64,000 nt of DNA, taken from positions 1-64,000 of the forward strand of contig JAIYCW010000042.1 of the NCBI GenBank assembly GCA_027487815.1. Direction: 5' to 3'. The notes under the pieces are model-generated. The model made no database searches. It saw only the letters and a program-made list of their open reading frames with translations, and was not told the origin of the DNA. A program made the translations under genes and the position numbers. Origin of the DNA: Burkholderiales bacterium. Lineage in GTDB: Bacteria; Pseudomonadota; Gammaproteobacteria; Burkholderiales; Burkholderiaceae_E. Below, one piece after another: positions 17,853-26,506 of the stretch. Each line of letters opens with the position of its first letter. The first letter of the stretch is position 1.

Positions 17853-17897
17853 TGCATAAAAATGCTTGATCTCCTGGCCTGATGGCATTATTATGCA
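17853..17897 (+). promoter_or_regulatory. boxC promoter with two BoxR-like operators
   Basis: A near-consensus promoter, TTGATC (17866-17871), 17-base spacer, TATTAT (17889-17894), precedes boxC. Operator site 3 (TGCA-N6-TGCT, 17853-17866, core GCATAAAAATGC) ends on the first base of the -35. Operator site 4 (GGCA-N6-TGCA, 17884-17897, core GCATTATTATGC) covers the -10. The two sites are 31 bases apart, about three turns. Covering both promoter boxes fits direct repression by BoxR. Confidence 0.65.
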
Positions 17898-17932
17898 TGT
17901 TCTTAACAACAACGACCGCGTCGGAGACCTGC

Positions 17933-19603
17933 ATGAGCATCCAGCCAAGCAACCCTCAAACTGTTGACTATCAAACCCATCCGTCCCGGTATCACCACTG
18001 GAAGCTGAGTTTTGAAGGGCCTGTGGCGAGATTAACCGCTGACTTTGACGAAAATGCCGGCCTGCGCCCTGGCTACAAACTCAAGCTCAACAGTTACGAC
18101 TTGGGCGTGGATATTGAATTGAACGACGCGATCAACCGTATTCGCTTCGAGCATCCTGAAGTGCGCACGGTCGTCATGACCAGCGCCAAAGAGAAAGTGT
18201 TTTGCTCGGGCGCAAACATCTTCATGCTGGGCGTCAGTTCGCATGCATGGAAGGTCAATTTCTGCAAGTTCACCAATGAAACCCGCAACGGTCTGGAAGA
18301 CTCTTCCAAATACAGCGGCTTGAAGTTTCTTGCTGCTGTGAATGGCGCCTGCGCAGGTGGCGGATATGAGCTGGCGCTGGCTTGCGACGAAATTATTCTG
18401 ATTGATGATCGCTCGAGCGCGGTGAGCTTGCCTGAAGTGCCTTTGCTTGGTGTGTTGCCTGGCACTGGCGGCCTGACCCGAATCACCGACAAGCGCCACG
18501 TGCGGCATGACCTGGCCGACATTTTTTGTACCACCACTGAGGGCGTGCGCGGACAAAAAGCCAAAGACTGGCGCTTGGTCGATCAGATCGCCAAGCCCGC
18601 TGTGTTTGCCCAGAAGATTCAGGAACGCGCCTTGCAGCTTGCAGCCGCAAGTGATCGGCCCGCCGATGGCAAGGGCGTTGAGCTGACTCCATTAAATCGC
18701 GTGGTCCAAACCGATGCACTGGTGTACACCCATGTCGAGGTGCGGATTGATCGCTCCAAGCGCACGGCAAGCTTTTTGGTCAAGGCTCCCCAAGGCACCC
18801 AGCCCGACACCATCGAAGGAATCGAGGCGGCTGGCTCGCAGTGGTATCCCCTGGTGCTCGCCCGCGAATTGGAAGATGCGATTCTCTCCATGCGCACCAA
18901 TGAGCTTGACATCGGCACCTGGCTTATCAAGACTCAAGGCGCGATCAGTGCCGTACAGGCGATGGACGACAGCTTGCTCAAGCACCAGGCGCATTGGTTT
19001 GTGCGGGAAACCATCGGTGCCCTGCGTCGTTGCCTGAGCCGTCTGGATGTTTCTTCTCGCAGCTTGTTCGCTCTGATCGAGCCCGATTCATGCTTTGCCG
19101 GCACTTTCCTTGAGCTTGCACTGGCCTGTGATCGCTCCTATCACCTGGCTCTGCCCGATGATCCCGAACATGCACCCCAGATTATGGTGAGCGATACCAA
19201 CTTTGGCTTGTATCCAATGGCCACCGGGCAAAGCCGCCTGGGCCGGCGCTTTTACGATGAAGTGCCCGCCCTCGAAGCGGTGCGTGCCAAGGCAGGGCAA
19301 TTACTGGATGCCGATGCAGCATTCGCAGTGGGCTTGGTCACCAGCAACCCGGATGACATCGACTACGCCGACGAGATTCGCATCGCGATTGAAGAGCGTG
19401 TTGCCATGTCGCCCGATGCGCTCACAGGCCTGGAGGCCAACCTTCGCTTCAATGGCCAGGAGAACATGTTTACCCGTATCTTTGGCCGCTTGACTGCCTG
19501 GCAGAACTGGATTTTCCAGCGCCCCAATGCGGTTGGCGACAAAGGTGCACTCAAGGTTTACGGCAAGGGCGAAAGAGCTGCCTTTGACTGGAACCGCGTC
19601 TAA
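17933..19603 (+). CDS. boxC: BoxC, 2,3-epoxybenzoyl-CoA dihydrolase
   Basis: 556 residues. It opens the epoxide ring of 2,3-epoxybenzoyl-CoA with two waters, giving 3,4-dehydroadipyl-CoA semialdehyde and formate. It is built from two crotonase-like halves: the first shows VFCSGANIFMLG and the oxyanion-hole stretch GACAGGGYELALACDE, and the second the diverged SCFAGTFLELALACDRS. This double layout and length are specific to BoxC. The ATG at 17933 has GGAG six bases upstream; an in-frame ATG at 17882 falls within the promoter and is not used. It heads the boxC-boxB-boxA run, 51 bases before boxB. Confidence 0.95.
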   Translation: MSIQPSNPQTVDYQTHPSRYHHWKLSFEGPVARLTADFDENAGLRPGYKLKLNSYDLGVDIELNDAINRIRFEHPEVRTVVMTSAKEKVFCSGANIFMLGVSSHAWKVNFCKFTNETRNGLEDSSKYSGLKFLAAVNGACAGGGYELALACDEIILIDDRSSAVSLPEVPLLGVLPGTGGLTRITDKRHVRHDLADIFCTTTEGVRGQKAKDWRLVDQIAKPAVFAQKIQERALQLAAASDRPADGKGVELTPLNRVVQTDALVYTHVEVRIDRSKRTASFLVKAPQGTQPDTIEGIEAAGSQWYPLVLARELEDAILSMRTNELDIGTWLIKTQGAISAVQAMDDSLLKHQAHWFVRETIGALRRCLSRLDVSSRSLFALIEPDSCFAGTFLELALACDRSYHLALPDDPEHAPQIMVSDTNFGLYPMATGQSRLGRRFYDEVPALEAVRAKAGQLLDADAAFAVGLVTSNPDDIDYADEIRIAIEERVAMSPDALTGLEANLRFNGQENMFTRIFGRLTAWQNWIFQRPNAVGDKGALKVYGKGERAAFDWNRV

Positions 19604-19654
19604 ATCACCTGCCCGATTCAATTCACTTCACCACAGATCCACCACGGAGAAATC

Positions 19655-21082
19655 ATGTCCGGTATTAACTACAGCGAGAAGATTCCCAACAACGTCAACC
19701 TCAGCGAAGACCGCACCTTGCAGCGTGCGCTTGAGCAGTGGCAACCCAACTTCATCAACTGGTGGGATGACATGGGCCCCGAGGGCTCCACCGATATGGA
19801 TGTGTATCTGCGCACTGCGGTGAGTGTAGACCCGGCGGGCTGGGCCAGCTTTGGTCATGTGAAGATGCGCGATTATCGCTGGGGTATTTTTCTGAATCCT
19901 GGCGATGCTGAGCGCAAGATTCATTTTGGTGATCACAAAGGCGAGCAAGTCTGGAGTGATGTGCCCGGCGAATACCGCGCCAACCTGCGCCGCATTATTG
20001 TGACTCAAGGCGACACCGAGCCCGCCTCGGTTGAGCAGCAGCGCCATTTGGGCCTCACCGCGCCCAGCATGTACGACCTGCGCAACTTGTTTCAGATCAA
20101 TGTGGAAGAAGGCCGCCACCTGTGGGCGATGGTCTATCTGCTGCATAAGCACTTCGGTCGTGATGGCCGTGAAGAAGCAGAAGCCTTGCTTGAGCGTCGT
20201 TCAGGTGACGAGGACAACCCCCGCATTCTGGGCGCCTTCAATGAAGCCACCCCCGATTGGCTGAGCTTTTTCATGTTCACCTACTTCACCGATCGCGATG
20301 GCAAGTTTCAGTTGTGCGCCCTGGCCGAATCGAGCTTCGATCCTTTGGCCCGCACCACCAAGTTCATGCTGACAGAAGAAGCGCATCACATGTTTGTAGG
20401 CGAGAGCGGCATTTCGCGGGTGATTCAGCGCACCTGCCAGATGATGAACGAGCTCAAGACCGATGATGTGACCAAGCTTCGTGCAGCCGGCGTGATTGAC
20501 CTGCCCACCCTGCAGCGCTATCTGAACTTCCACTTCAGCGTCACCATTGATCTGTTTGGCGCTGATGAATCAAGCAATGCCGCCACCTTCTACAGCACCG
20601 GCCTGAAAGGCCGCTATGAAGAAGGCAAGCGGGTAGATGACCACCTGCTCAAGAGCCAGACCTACCGCGTGCTGGAGGCTCGCAATGGCCAGCTGGTTGA
20701 TAAAGAAGTGCCAATGCTCAACGCATTGAATGAAGTGCTGCGCGATGATTACATCAAGGATAGCGTTGCAGGTGTGGAGCGCTGGAACAAGGTCATCGAA
20801 AAGGCCGGCATCCCCTTCCGCCTGAAGACTCCCCACAAGGCGTTTCATCGCAATATCGGTGCGCTTTCGGGCGTCAAGGTATCACCGGATGGCCGCGTGG
20901 TGTCTGAGGCCGAGTGGAAAGCGCATCATGACTCCTGGTTGCCTTCGGGTCAGGATCGCGCCTTCGTAGCGAGCCTCATGGGTCGCGTAGCCGAACCTGG
21001 CAAATTTGCCAACTGGATCGCGCCACCGGCTATGGGTATCAATCGCCAGGCCGTGGACTTCGAGTACATTCGCTTCAACTAA
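19655..21082 (+). CDS. boxB: BoxB, oxygenase subunit of benzoyl-CoA 2,3-epoxidase
   Basis: 475 residues, the family's usual length. BoxB is a diiron oxygenase that epoxidises benzoyl-CoA at C2-C3 with O2, receiving electrons from BoxA. The iron-binding helices are recognisable, including LTEEAHHMFVGE (E-x-x-H type) and NVEEGRHLWAMVYLL. The ribosome site CGGAG stands just before the ATG. The gene lies between boxC and boxA with short gaps (51 and 21 bases), in one transcript with both. Nothing in the sequence looks broken or unusual. Confidence 0.96.
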   Translation: MSGINYSEKIPNNVNLSEDRTLQRALEQWQPNFINWWDDMGPEGSTDMDVYLRTAVSVDPAGWASFGHVKMRDYRWGIFLNPGDAERKIHFGDHKGEQVWSDVPGEYRANLRRIIVTQGDTEPASVEQQRHLGLTAPSMYDLRNLFQINVEEGRHLWAMVYLLHKHFGRDGREEAEALLERRSGDEDNPRILGAFNEATPDWLSFFMFTYFTDRDGKFQLCALAESSFDPLARTTKFMLTEEAHHMFVGESGISRVIQRTCQMMNELKTDDVTKLRAAGVIDLPTLQRYLNFHFSVTIDLFGADESSNAATFYSTGLKGRYEEGKRVDDHLLKSQTYRVLEARNGQLVDKEVPMLNALNEVLRDDYIKDSVAGVERWNKVIEKAGIPFRLKTPHKAFHRNIGALSGVKVSPDGRVVSEAEWKAHHDSWLPSGQDRAFVASLMGRVAEPGKFANWIAPPAMGINRQAVDFEYIRFN

Positions 21083-21103
21083 ATTTGCCATAACGAGCTC
21101 ACG

Positions 21104-22387
21104 ATGAACGCCCCGGCTGAACTGCAGGTCATCAAGCAACACCTGATTGATCCTGAAATATGTATTCGCTGCAACACCTGCGAAGCCACCTGCCCGGTCG
21201 GGGCGATCACACATGACTCACGCAACTACGTGGTGGACGCAGAAAAGTGCAACTTATGCATGGCCTGCGTCCCGCCCTGCCCCACCGGCTCGATTGACAA
21301 CTGGCGCGCGATGCCCTTGATCCGCGCCTATAGCGTTGACGAGCAACTCACCTGGGATGTATTGCCTGCGGAGCTGCCGCCTGAGCAGCTCGCGCTTGCC
21401 TCAGAAGGCAACGCAACCGAAGCAGTAGCAACCCTGGCGCAAAGCCCCGTTGAGCCAACTTCGGTTGGCGAAGCGGCCTTTAACGCCAATCAGTATGGCG
21501 CGACCCTCCCACCCTGGTCCGCAGCGCATGCTTACACCAATCTTTATGGACCGAAGGCCGCTCAGAAAACCATCGAAGCTACGGTGGTTGGTAATGTACG
21601 GGTCACTGCGGTGGGTCGCGACTACGACACACATCACATCGTGCTCGATTTCGGCTCGCTACCTTTCCCTGTGCTCGAGGGCCAATCGGTAGGCATTATC
21701 GCCCCGGGGCTGGATGCCCAAGGCAAGCCACATCACGCCAGACAGTATTCAATAGCCAGCGCGCGCAATGGCGAGAGGCCTGGCTACAACAATATCTCCC
21801 TCACAGTAAAACGTGTCCTTGAAGATCATCAAGGCAAACCGGTGCGCGGCGTGGCCAGTAACTATTTGTGCGACATGCAGGTAGGCGACAAGGTGCAAGT
21901 GATCGGGCCATTTGGCGCGAGCTTCCTCATGCCCAATCATCCGCGCAGCAATATTGTGATGATCTGCACCGGCACCGGCAGCGCGCCGATGCGTGCGATG
22001 ACTGAATGGCGGCGTCGCTTGCGGCAATCGGGCAAGTTTGAGGGCGGCAAACTGATGCTGTTCTTCGGGGCCCGTACCCAAGCCGATCTGCCCTACTTCG
22101 GCCCGCTGCAAAGCCTTCCCAAAGACTTCATCGATATCAATCTGGCCTACTCGCGCGAGACTGACCAGCCCAAGAAGTATGTGCAGGATTTGATGCGCGA
22201 ACGCGCGATCGACCTGGCACCGCTACTGGCCGACTCCAATACCTACTTTTACGTGTGCGGCCTCAAAGCCATGGAAGAAGGTGTGGTGCTTGCGCTCAAG
22301 GATATTGCCGAACAGCAGGGCTTGAATTGGGATAGCTTGGGTGCTTCGCTCAAGCAAACAGGTCGCCTGCATTTGGAGACTTACTAG
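21104..22387 (+). CDS. boxA: BoxA, reductase subunit of benzoyl-CoA 2,3-epoxidase
   Basis: 427 residues. The N-terminus carries two [4Fe-4S] motifs, [12 protein letters not shown] and [12 protein letters not shown], followed by a ferredoxin-NADP reductase-type module: the FAD site [11 protein letters not shown] and the nucleotide-binding [14 protein letters not shown]. It takes electrons from NADPH and passes them to the BoxB diiron centre. It is the last gene of the boxCBA run. Its final 38 bases overlap the end of the convergent yedK gene, leaving no room for a separate terminator between them. Confidence 0.95.
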   Translation: MNAPAELQVIKQHLIDPEICIRCNTCEATCPVGAITHDSRNYVVDAEKCNLCMACVPPCPTGSIDNWRAMPLIRAYSVDEQLTWDVLPAELPPEQLALASEGNATEAVATLAQSPVEPTSVGEAAFNANQYGATLPPWSAAHAYTNLYGPKAAQKTIEATVVGNVRVTAVGRDYDTHHIVLDFGSLPFPVLEGQSVGIIAPGLDAQGKPHHARQYSIASARNGERPGYNNISLTVKRVLEDHQGKPVRGVASNYLCDMQVGDKVQVIGPFGASFLMPNHPRSNIVMICTGTGSAPMRAMTEWRRRLRQSGKFEGGKLMLFFGARTQADLPYFGPLQSLPKDFIDINLAYSRETDQPKKYVQDLMRERAIDLAPLLADSNTYFYVCGLKAMEEGVVLALKDIAEQQGLNWDSLGASLKQTGRLHLETY

Positions 22388-23048
22388 TCACCGGCACACT
22401 GCGAGTGCGAATCAAGGGTTTGGGCTCAGCCTGCATGTCCTTAGCCGCAAACGGCGCAAGCAAATCGCGAGCCTCTTTCTCCGTTCCCTCCAGCCACGCG
22501 TCAAACGCCGCTTCCGGCAAGATCACCACCATCCGCTTTTCATCGTCTGGCCGATGAAATCGATTCATCAAGGGATGGCTTTGCGCGTTGATGGTGAGCA
22601 TGGTGAAGCTGTCCCAAAACTCACCTTGAGGCGTACGCCAGACAGACCATAGCCCAGCAAGCCCCATCGGCTTTCCATCCAATCGACTGATACCCCAACG
22701 CACCGCTTTGCCGGTTTCAAAGTTGGGCTCAAAAATCATCTCGGCTGGAATGATGCAGCGCTGGGCCTTGCGCCATGCATCGCGAAAGCTCGGCTTTTCA
22801 TGCACGGTTTCACTGCGTGCGTTGTAGGTCATTTTTCCAAAGCCCGGGTCTTTGGCCCAATGCGGCAACAATCCAAACCGCCCTACAGAAACCTCGCGAC
22901 CCTTAATGCCCTCATGTTCAACCTGTCTAATGAAGGGCGCTACCGATCCTGGCCAGGCTTCTGGCGGCAAAGGCTCCCAGTCACCCCCGGCATCGAAATG
23001 CAGTTTCACCAATTCGCGCTGTGTAACCGGCGTGTAGTTCGCGCACAT
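22350..23048 (-). CDS. SOS response-associated peptidase / abasic-site DNA crosslinker (YedK/HMCES family)
   Basis: 232 residues. The family forms a stable crosslink between its Cys2 and abasic sites in single-stranded DNA, shielding replication forks. Seen: the catalytic Cys2 (start MCANYTP), the asparagine block [18 protein letters not shown] and [12 protein letters not shown] with the active-site glutamate. The region expected to hold the catalytic histidine reads [16 protein letters not shown], which differs from the usual H-D-R-M-P form, so this is a diverged subgroup. The stop overlaps boxA on the other strand. The start is 3 bases after the selD fusion stop, so the two are co-transcribed. 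No lexA box was recognised. Confidence 0.88.
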   Translation of the reverse strand: MCANYTPVTQRELVKLHFDAGGDWEPLPPEAWPGSVAPFIRQVEHEGIKGREVSVGRFGLLPHWAKDPGFGKMTYNARSETVHEKPSFRDAWRKAQRCIIPAEMIFEPNFETGKAVRWGISRLDGKPMGLAGLWSVWRTPQGEFWDSFTMLTINAQSHPLMNRFHRPDDEKRMVVILPEAAFDAWLEGTEKEARDLLAPFAAKDMQAEPKPLIRTRSVPVTSKSPNAGDLFA

Positions 23049-23051
23049 GCT

Positions 23052-25334
23052 TCAATTCGCCAGCTCAATCGGCTCAAGTGCATCGCCCTGCGCCGTGATC
23101 TTTCCAATCACGCAGGCCTCGCGATACCCCAGCGCGTGCAAGGCTTGCAAACACGCTTGCACTTGCCCGGCCGGTACGCTTGCCAATAGCCCGCCCGCGG
23201 TTTGCGGATCAAAGATCAATGGGTAGCGCGGATGATCAACGAACGCCTGCTGATTGCGCAGGGCCCGGCGCAGGCGCACATTGGCAGGCTGCAAAGAGCT
23301 CACAATGCCTGCAGCCACACACTGCTCAGCCCCATCAAGCACGGGCAAACTGGCCAGCGATATCTGCGCATCCACGCCGGATGGGCGCGTCATCTCCACC
23401 AGATGGCCGAGTAACCCAAAGCCTGTGAGATCGGTGCAGGCTGTCGCTCCATGATCACGCAGGCACTGAGCGCCCAGGCGATTGGATTGCATCATCGAAC
23501 GCAAGGCCGCATCGATCCAACGACCTTTTGCAGCGAGCTGGGGATAAGCCGCAAACAGGGTGCCCGTGCCCATGGGCTTGGTCAGCACCAAAGCATCGCC
23601 GGGCTGCATACCGCCCTTGCGCATCACCGCTTGCAGATCCTCATCAATCAGGCCATTGATCGCAAAGCCCAGCGCCAACTCGCGGCCCTCGCCGGTATGC
23701 CCACCCACCAAAGCGCAGCCCGCTTCGTTGAGCACTTCAATTGCGCCGCTCATCATTTGAAACAGCAACTCTTCGGTCTTGGATTCAAGGCCAGGCGGCA
23801 CCGTCGCAATCGCGGTTGCACTTTGCGCCTCCCCGCCCATGGCGAACACATCACCCAGCGCATGGTTGGCGGCAATCTTGCCAAACACATACGGGTCGTC
23901 TATGAAAGAGCGGAAAAAATCGACGGTGTGCACCATCGCCTTACCGGCTGGCACGCGCACCACCGCCGCATCATCAGGCGATTTCAATCCAATCAACACA
24001 TCATCGCGCTCAATCGGATGCAAGGCGCCCAGGGCCCTCGAAAGCACTGTGGCACCCACCTTGGCACCGCAGCCGCCGCATCGCATCGCAATCGCTGAAA
24101 TAGCCTGACGAGACTCATCCTCTGAAAGCTTGATTGCGCTTGGTGGAGGGGTGGAGCTCATGCTCATCGGCATCATCTTCAGATCATCGAACTTGGCCAT
24201 GAAGCGGCGATCAATCCAGTCTTTCCACTTCCACACCCAGGCTCCGGAAAAGCCCAACATGCCGCGCGAGCCCACTGCAAACTTATCGCCAGTGCTGATC
24301 AGGGCCAACCATGAGGATTGAGGCCGATAGCGCTGCAAGGAAAGCCCCGTGACGGCTCGACGCAAATTCAAGGTCAGCGGAGTGCCTTGCCGCACCGCAA
24401 ACACACCCGCTTTCTCAAGCCGCTTACCCACCATGCTCGCGCAATCGCCCGCAGCAAAAATAAGCGGATCGCTCACCGATTGCAAATAGTCATTCACCTC
24501 GATAAAACCACTCGGGTCCAATGCAAGCCCGGTTGAACGAAGCCAGGGAGCACCGCCCGCCTGCGTCACCCACATCACTTCATCAAACGGCACTACCGCA
24601 CCGGTTTGTGTAATCAATTGCCCAGGCTCAACGCGAACCACCGCCGACTTGAGATGCAGGTGCACGCCCCGTGCTTGCAGCTGCTTCTGAAAAACCGCCC
24701 GCACCTTGGCGTTGTGGGTAGGCAATACTTCATCGCTATTGCTTAGCAGATGGAATTGCAGCCAGTCTGCATTGCCGCCCTGGCTTTGCACAACCTGGCG
24801 AAGACGGTGCTGCATCGCGAGCAAAAGCTCTACACCGCCTGCGCCTGCGCCCACCACGGCAATCACCAACGGACCACGCAAAAGCGTCACGCGCTCAAGT
24901 AACGCCAGCCAGCGTTGGTTGAATTGCCCAATCGGCTTCACCGGCACCACGCGGCCTGCAGCTCCGCTCACCTGCGCCACCTGGGGAGTTGAGCCGATAT
25001 TGATCGAGAGCAAATCGTAGGCCACAGCCGGCCTGCTTTTCAGCACCACCTTGCGGGAATCACGATCAATGCCCACAACTTCATCGCGAATCAATCGGGC
25101 CTGGGCATATTGCGCAAGCCGCCCCAAGTCAATATGCACCTCGTCGAAGCTGTAGTGCCCGGCCACATACCCGGGTAGCATGCCGGAGTAAGGTGTATCC
25201 ACATCGGTGCAAATCAGGGTTAGCCGCACGCCTGCTTCAGGTTGCATCCCGAATTTTTTAAGCACAATCGCATGGCTATGCCCGCCACCGACCAGCACAA
25301 TGTCTCGCAAGACAGTTTGATTAGAATTCAACAC
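23052..25334 (-). CDS. selD: Flavoprotein-SelD fusion (selenide, water dikinase)
   Basis: 760 residues in two parts. Residues 1-385 are a pyridine nucleotide-disulfide/NDH-2-like flavoprotein (VGGGHSH at 15-21, second Rossmann GAGAGGVEL at 163-170, FAD-binding FAAGDCA at 293-299). Residues 400-760 are a complete SelD, which makes selenophosphate from selenide and ATP. The SelD active-site cysteine and lysine are present as Cys422 and Lys425 in CGGCGAK, with the ATP-binding DFFRSFIDDPYVFGKIAA and GGHTGEG motifs. This fusion is a known family in proteobacteria. No selA, selB or mnmH (selU) gene is visible in the window, so the use of the selenophosphate is not shown here. Confidence 0.93.
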   Translation of the reverse strand: MLNSNQTVLRDIVLVGGGHSHAIVLKKFGMQPEAGVRLTLICTDVDTPYSGMLPGYVAGHYSFDEVHIDLGRLAQYAQARLIRDEVVGIDRDSRKVVLKSRPAVAYDLLSINIGSTPQVAQVSGAAGRVVPVKPIGQFNQRWLALLERVTLLRGPLVIAVVGAGAGGVELLLAMQHRLRQVVQSQGGNADWLQFHLLSNSDEVLPTHNAKVRAVFQKQLQARGVHLHLKSAVVRVEPGQLITQTGAVVPFDEVMWVTQAGGAPWLRSTGLALDPSGFIEVNDYLQSVSDPLIFAAGDCASMVGKRLEKAGVFAVRQGTPLTLNLRRAVTGLSLQRYRPQSSWLALISTGDKFAVGSRGMLGFSGAWVWKWKDWIDRRFMAKFDDLKMMPMSMSSTPPPSAIKLSEDESRQAISAIAMRCGGCGAKVGATVLSRALGALHPIERDDVLIGLKSPDDAAVVRVPAGKAMVHTVDFFRSFIDDPYVFGKIAANHALGDVFAMGGEAQSATAIATVPPGLESKTEELLFQMMSGAIEVLNEAGCALVGGHTGEGRELALGFAINGLIDEDLQAVMRKGGMQPGDALVLTKPMGTGTLFAAYPQLAAKGRWIDAALRSMMQSNRLGAQCLRDHGATACTDLTGFGLLGHLVEMTRPSGVDAQISLASLPVLDGAEQCVAAGIVSSLQPANVRLRRALRNQQAFVDHPRYPLIFDPQTAGGLLASVPAGQVQACLQALHALGYREACVIGKITAQGDALEPIELAN

Positions 25335-25388
25335 GCTTGATTACCCATAACCCCTGCACTATAGCCACTCCTGAGAAAGCCATCCCCC

Positions 25389-26366
25389 ATGCGCGCCTTG
25401 TTATTGCAAAAAACTGATGCCGGCTTTAGCGCCTCGATCCAGTCTGTCGACACCGCACAATTGCCTGCGGGTGATGTCCGGATCGCGGTTGAGTATTCCA
25501 CACTGAACTATAAGGACGGCTTGGCGATTACCAACAAGAGCCCAGTGGTGAGAGCCTGGCCAATGGTGGCCGGGATTGATGGGGCAGGTGTCGTACTTGA
25601 AAGCTCACATCCAGACTTCAAGCCCGGCGACAAGGTGGTGCACAACGGTTGGGGCGTGGGCGAAGTGCATTGGGGATGCCTGGCCGAAGAGGCCCGCCTG
25701 AAAGGCGATTGGCTGGTCAGGCTGCCGGCCGCGTTTTCAACCCGACAAGCCATGGCCATCGGTACGGCAGGATATACCGCAATGCTTTGTGTGCTTGCCC
25801 TTGAGCGCAATGGAGTGTCCTCCGCAAGTGGTGAAATTCTTGTAACCGGTGCTACTGGAGGCGTCGGCAGTGTGGCCGTGGCTTTGCTTTCACGGCTGGG
25901 CTTTAAAGTGGTGGCTGCGACTGGTAAAGCCAGTGAAGCCGACTACCTCACCCGCCTGGGCGCAAGCGCCATTATTGATCGCCAGGAGCTTTCGGCGCCG
26001 GGCAAACCCCTGCAAAAAGAACGCTGGGCCGGAGTGGTTGATGCTGTTGGCAGCCACACGCTGACCAACGCGATTGCACAAACCCGATACGGTGGCACTG
26101 TGGCGGCCTGCGGGTTAGCGCAAGGTGCCGACCTCCCCGGCACGGTCATGCCCTTCATTCTGCGTAGCGTCATTCTGGCGGGCGTGGATAGCGTAATGGC
26201 GCCATTGGCACTGCGCAAACAAGCCTGGGACCGTCTGGCTCATGATCTTGACCCAAGCCTGTTGGAAAGCATGATTGAGGAGATCAGCCTGGACCAAGCG
26301 CCTGAAAAGGCGGCCTTGTTGATGGCGGGCCAGGTGCGCGGACGTATTGTGGTCAAGGTGAAGTAG
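25389..26366 (+). CDS. acuI: Acrylyl-CoA reductase-like MDR family oxidoreductase (AcuI/YhdH)
   Basis: 325 residues, zinc-free medium-chain dehydrogenase family. AcuI reduces acrylyl-CoA to propionyl-CoA with NADPH. Seen: LNYKDGLAIT and GIDGAGVVLES of the catalytic domain, the cofactor loop GATGGVGSVAV, and the FILRSVILAGVDSV stretch diagnostic for the YhdH/AcuI branch. It is divergent from selD with a 54-base gap. A hairpin with GGCGC/GCGCC arms (26366-26381) lies at its stop but has no T-run. Acrylyl-CoA detoxification is the family role; another enoyl-CoA or quinone-like substrate is possible. Confidence 0.88.
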   Translation: MRALLLQKTDAGFSASIQSVDTAQLPAGDVRIAVEYSTLNYKDGLAITNKSPVVRAWPMVAGIDGAGVVLESSHPDFKPGDKVVHNGWGVGEVHWGCLAEEARLKGDWLVRLPAAFSTRQAMAIGTAGYTAMLCVLALERNGVSSASGEILVTGATGGVGSVAVALLSRLGFKVVAATGKASEADYLTRLGASAIIDRQELSAPGKPLQKERWAGVVDAVGSHTLTNAIAQTRYGGTVAACGLAQGADLPGTVMPFILRSVILAGVDSVMAPLALRKQAWDRLAHDLDPSLLESMIEEISLDQAPEKAALLMAGQVRGRIVVKVK

Positions 26367-26506
26367 GCGCCGAGCAGCGCCGGGAATCCGGGCCGGCTAG
26401 GGATTGGCCTGATTCCTGTCAATCGATCCCCACCCGATATGGTGGCAATAAGCCTCAAGGTTTGGCTTAAAATCACCGGCTTCGCATCTTTCCCGGATTT
26501 ATTGCC

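Noticed and set aside
25355-25368. TGCACTATAGCCAC in the selD-acuI gap resembles a BoxR site
   Set aside because: Only one half-site matches; CTATAG may simply be part of a -10 box.
26366-26506. Possible riboswitch before malate synthase G
   Set aside because: Only short stems (GGCGC/GCGCC and TAAGCC/GGCTTA) are visible; no glycine or other known riboswitch core was recognised.
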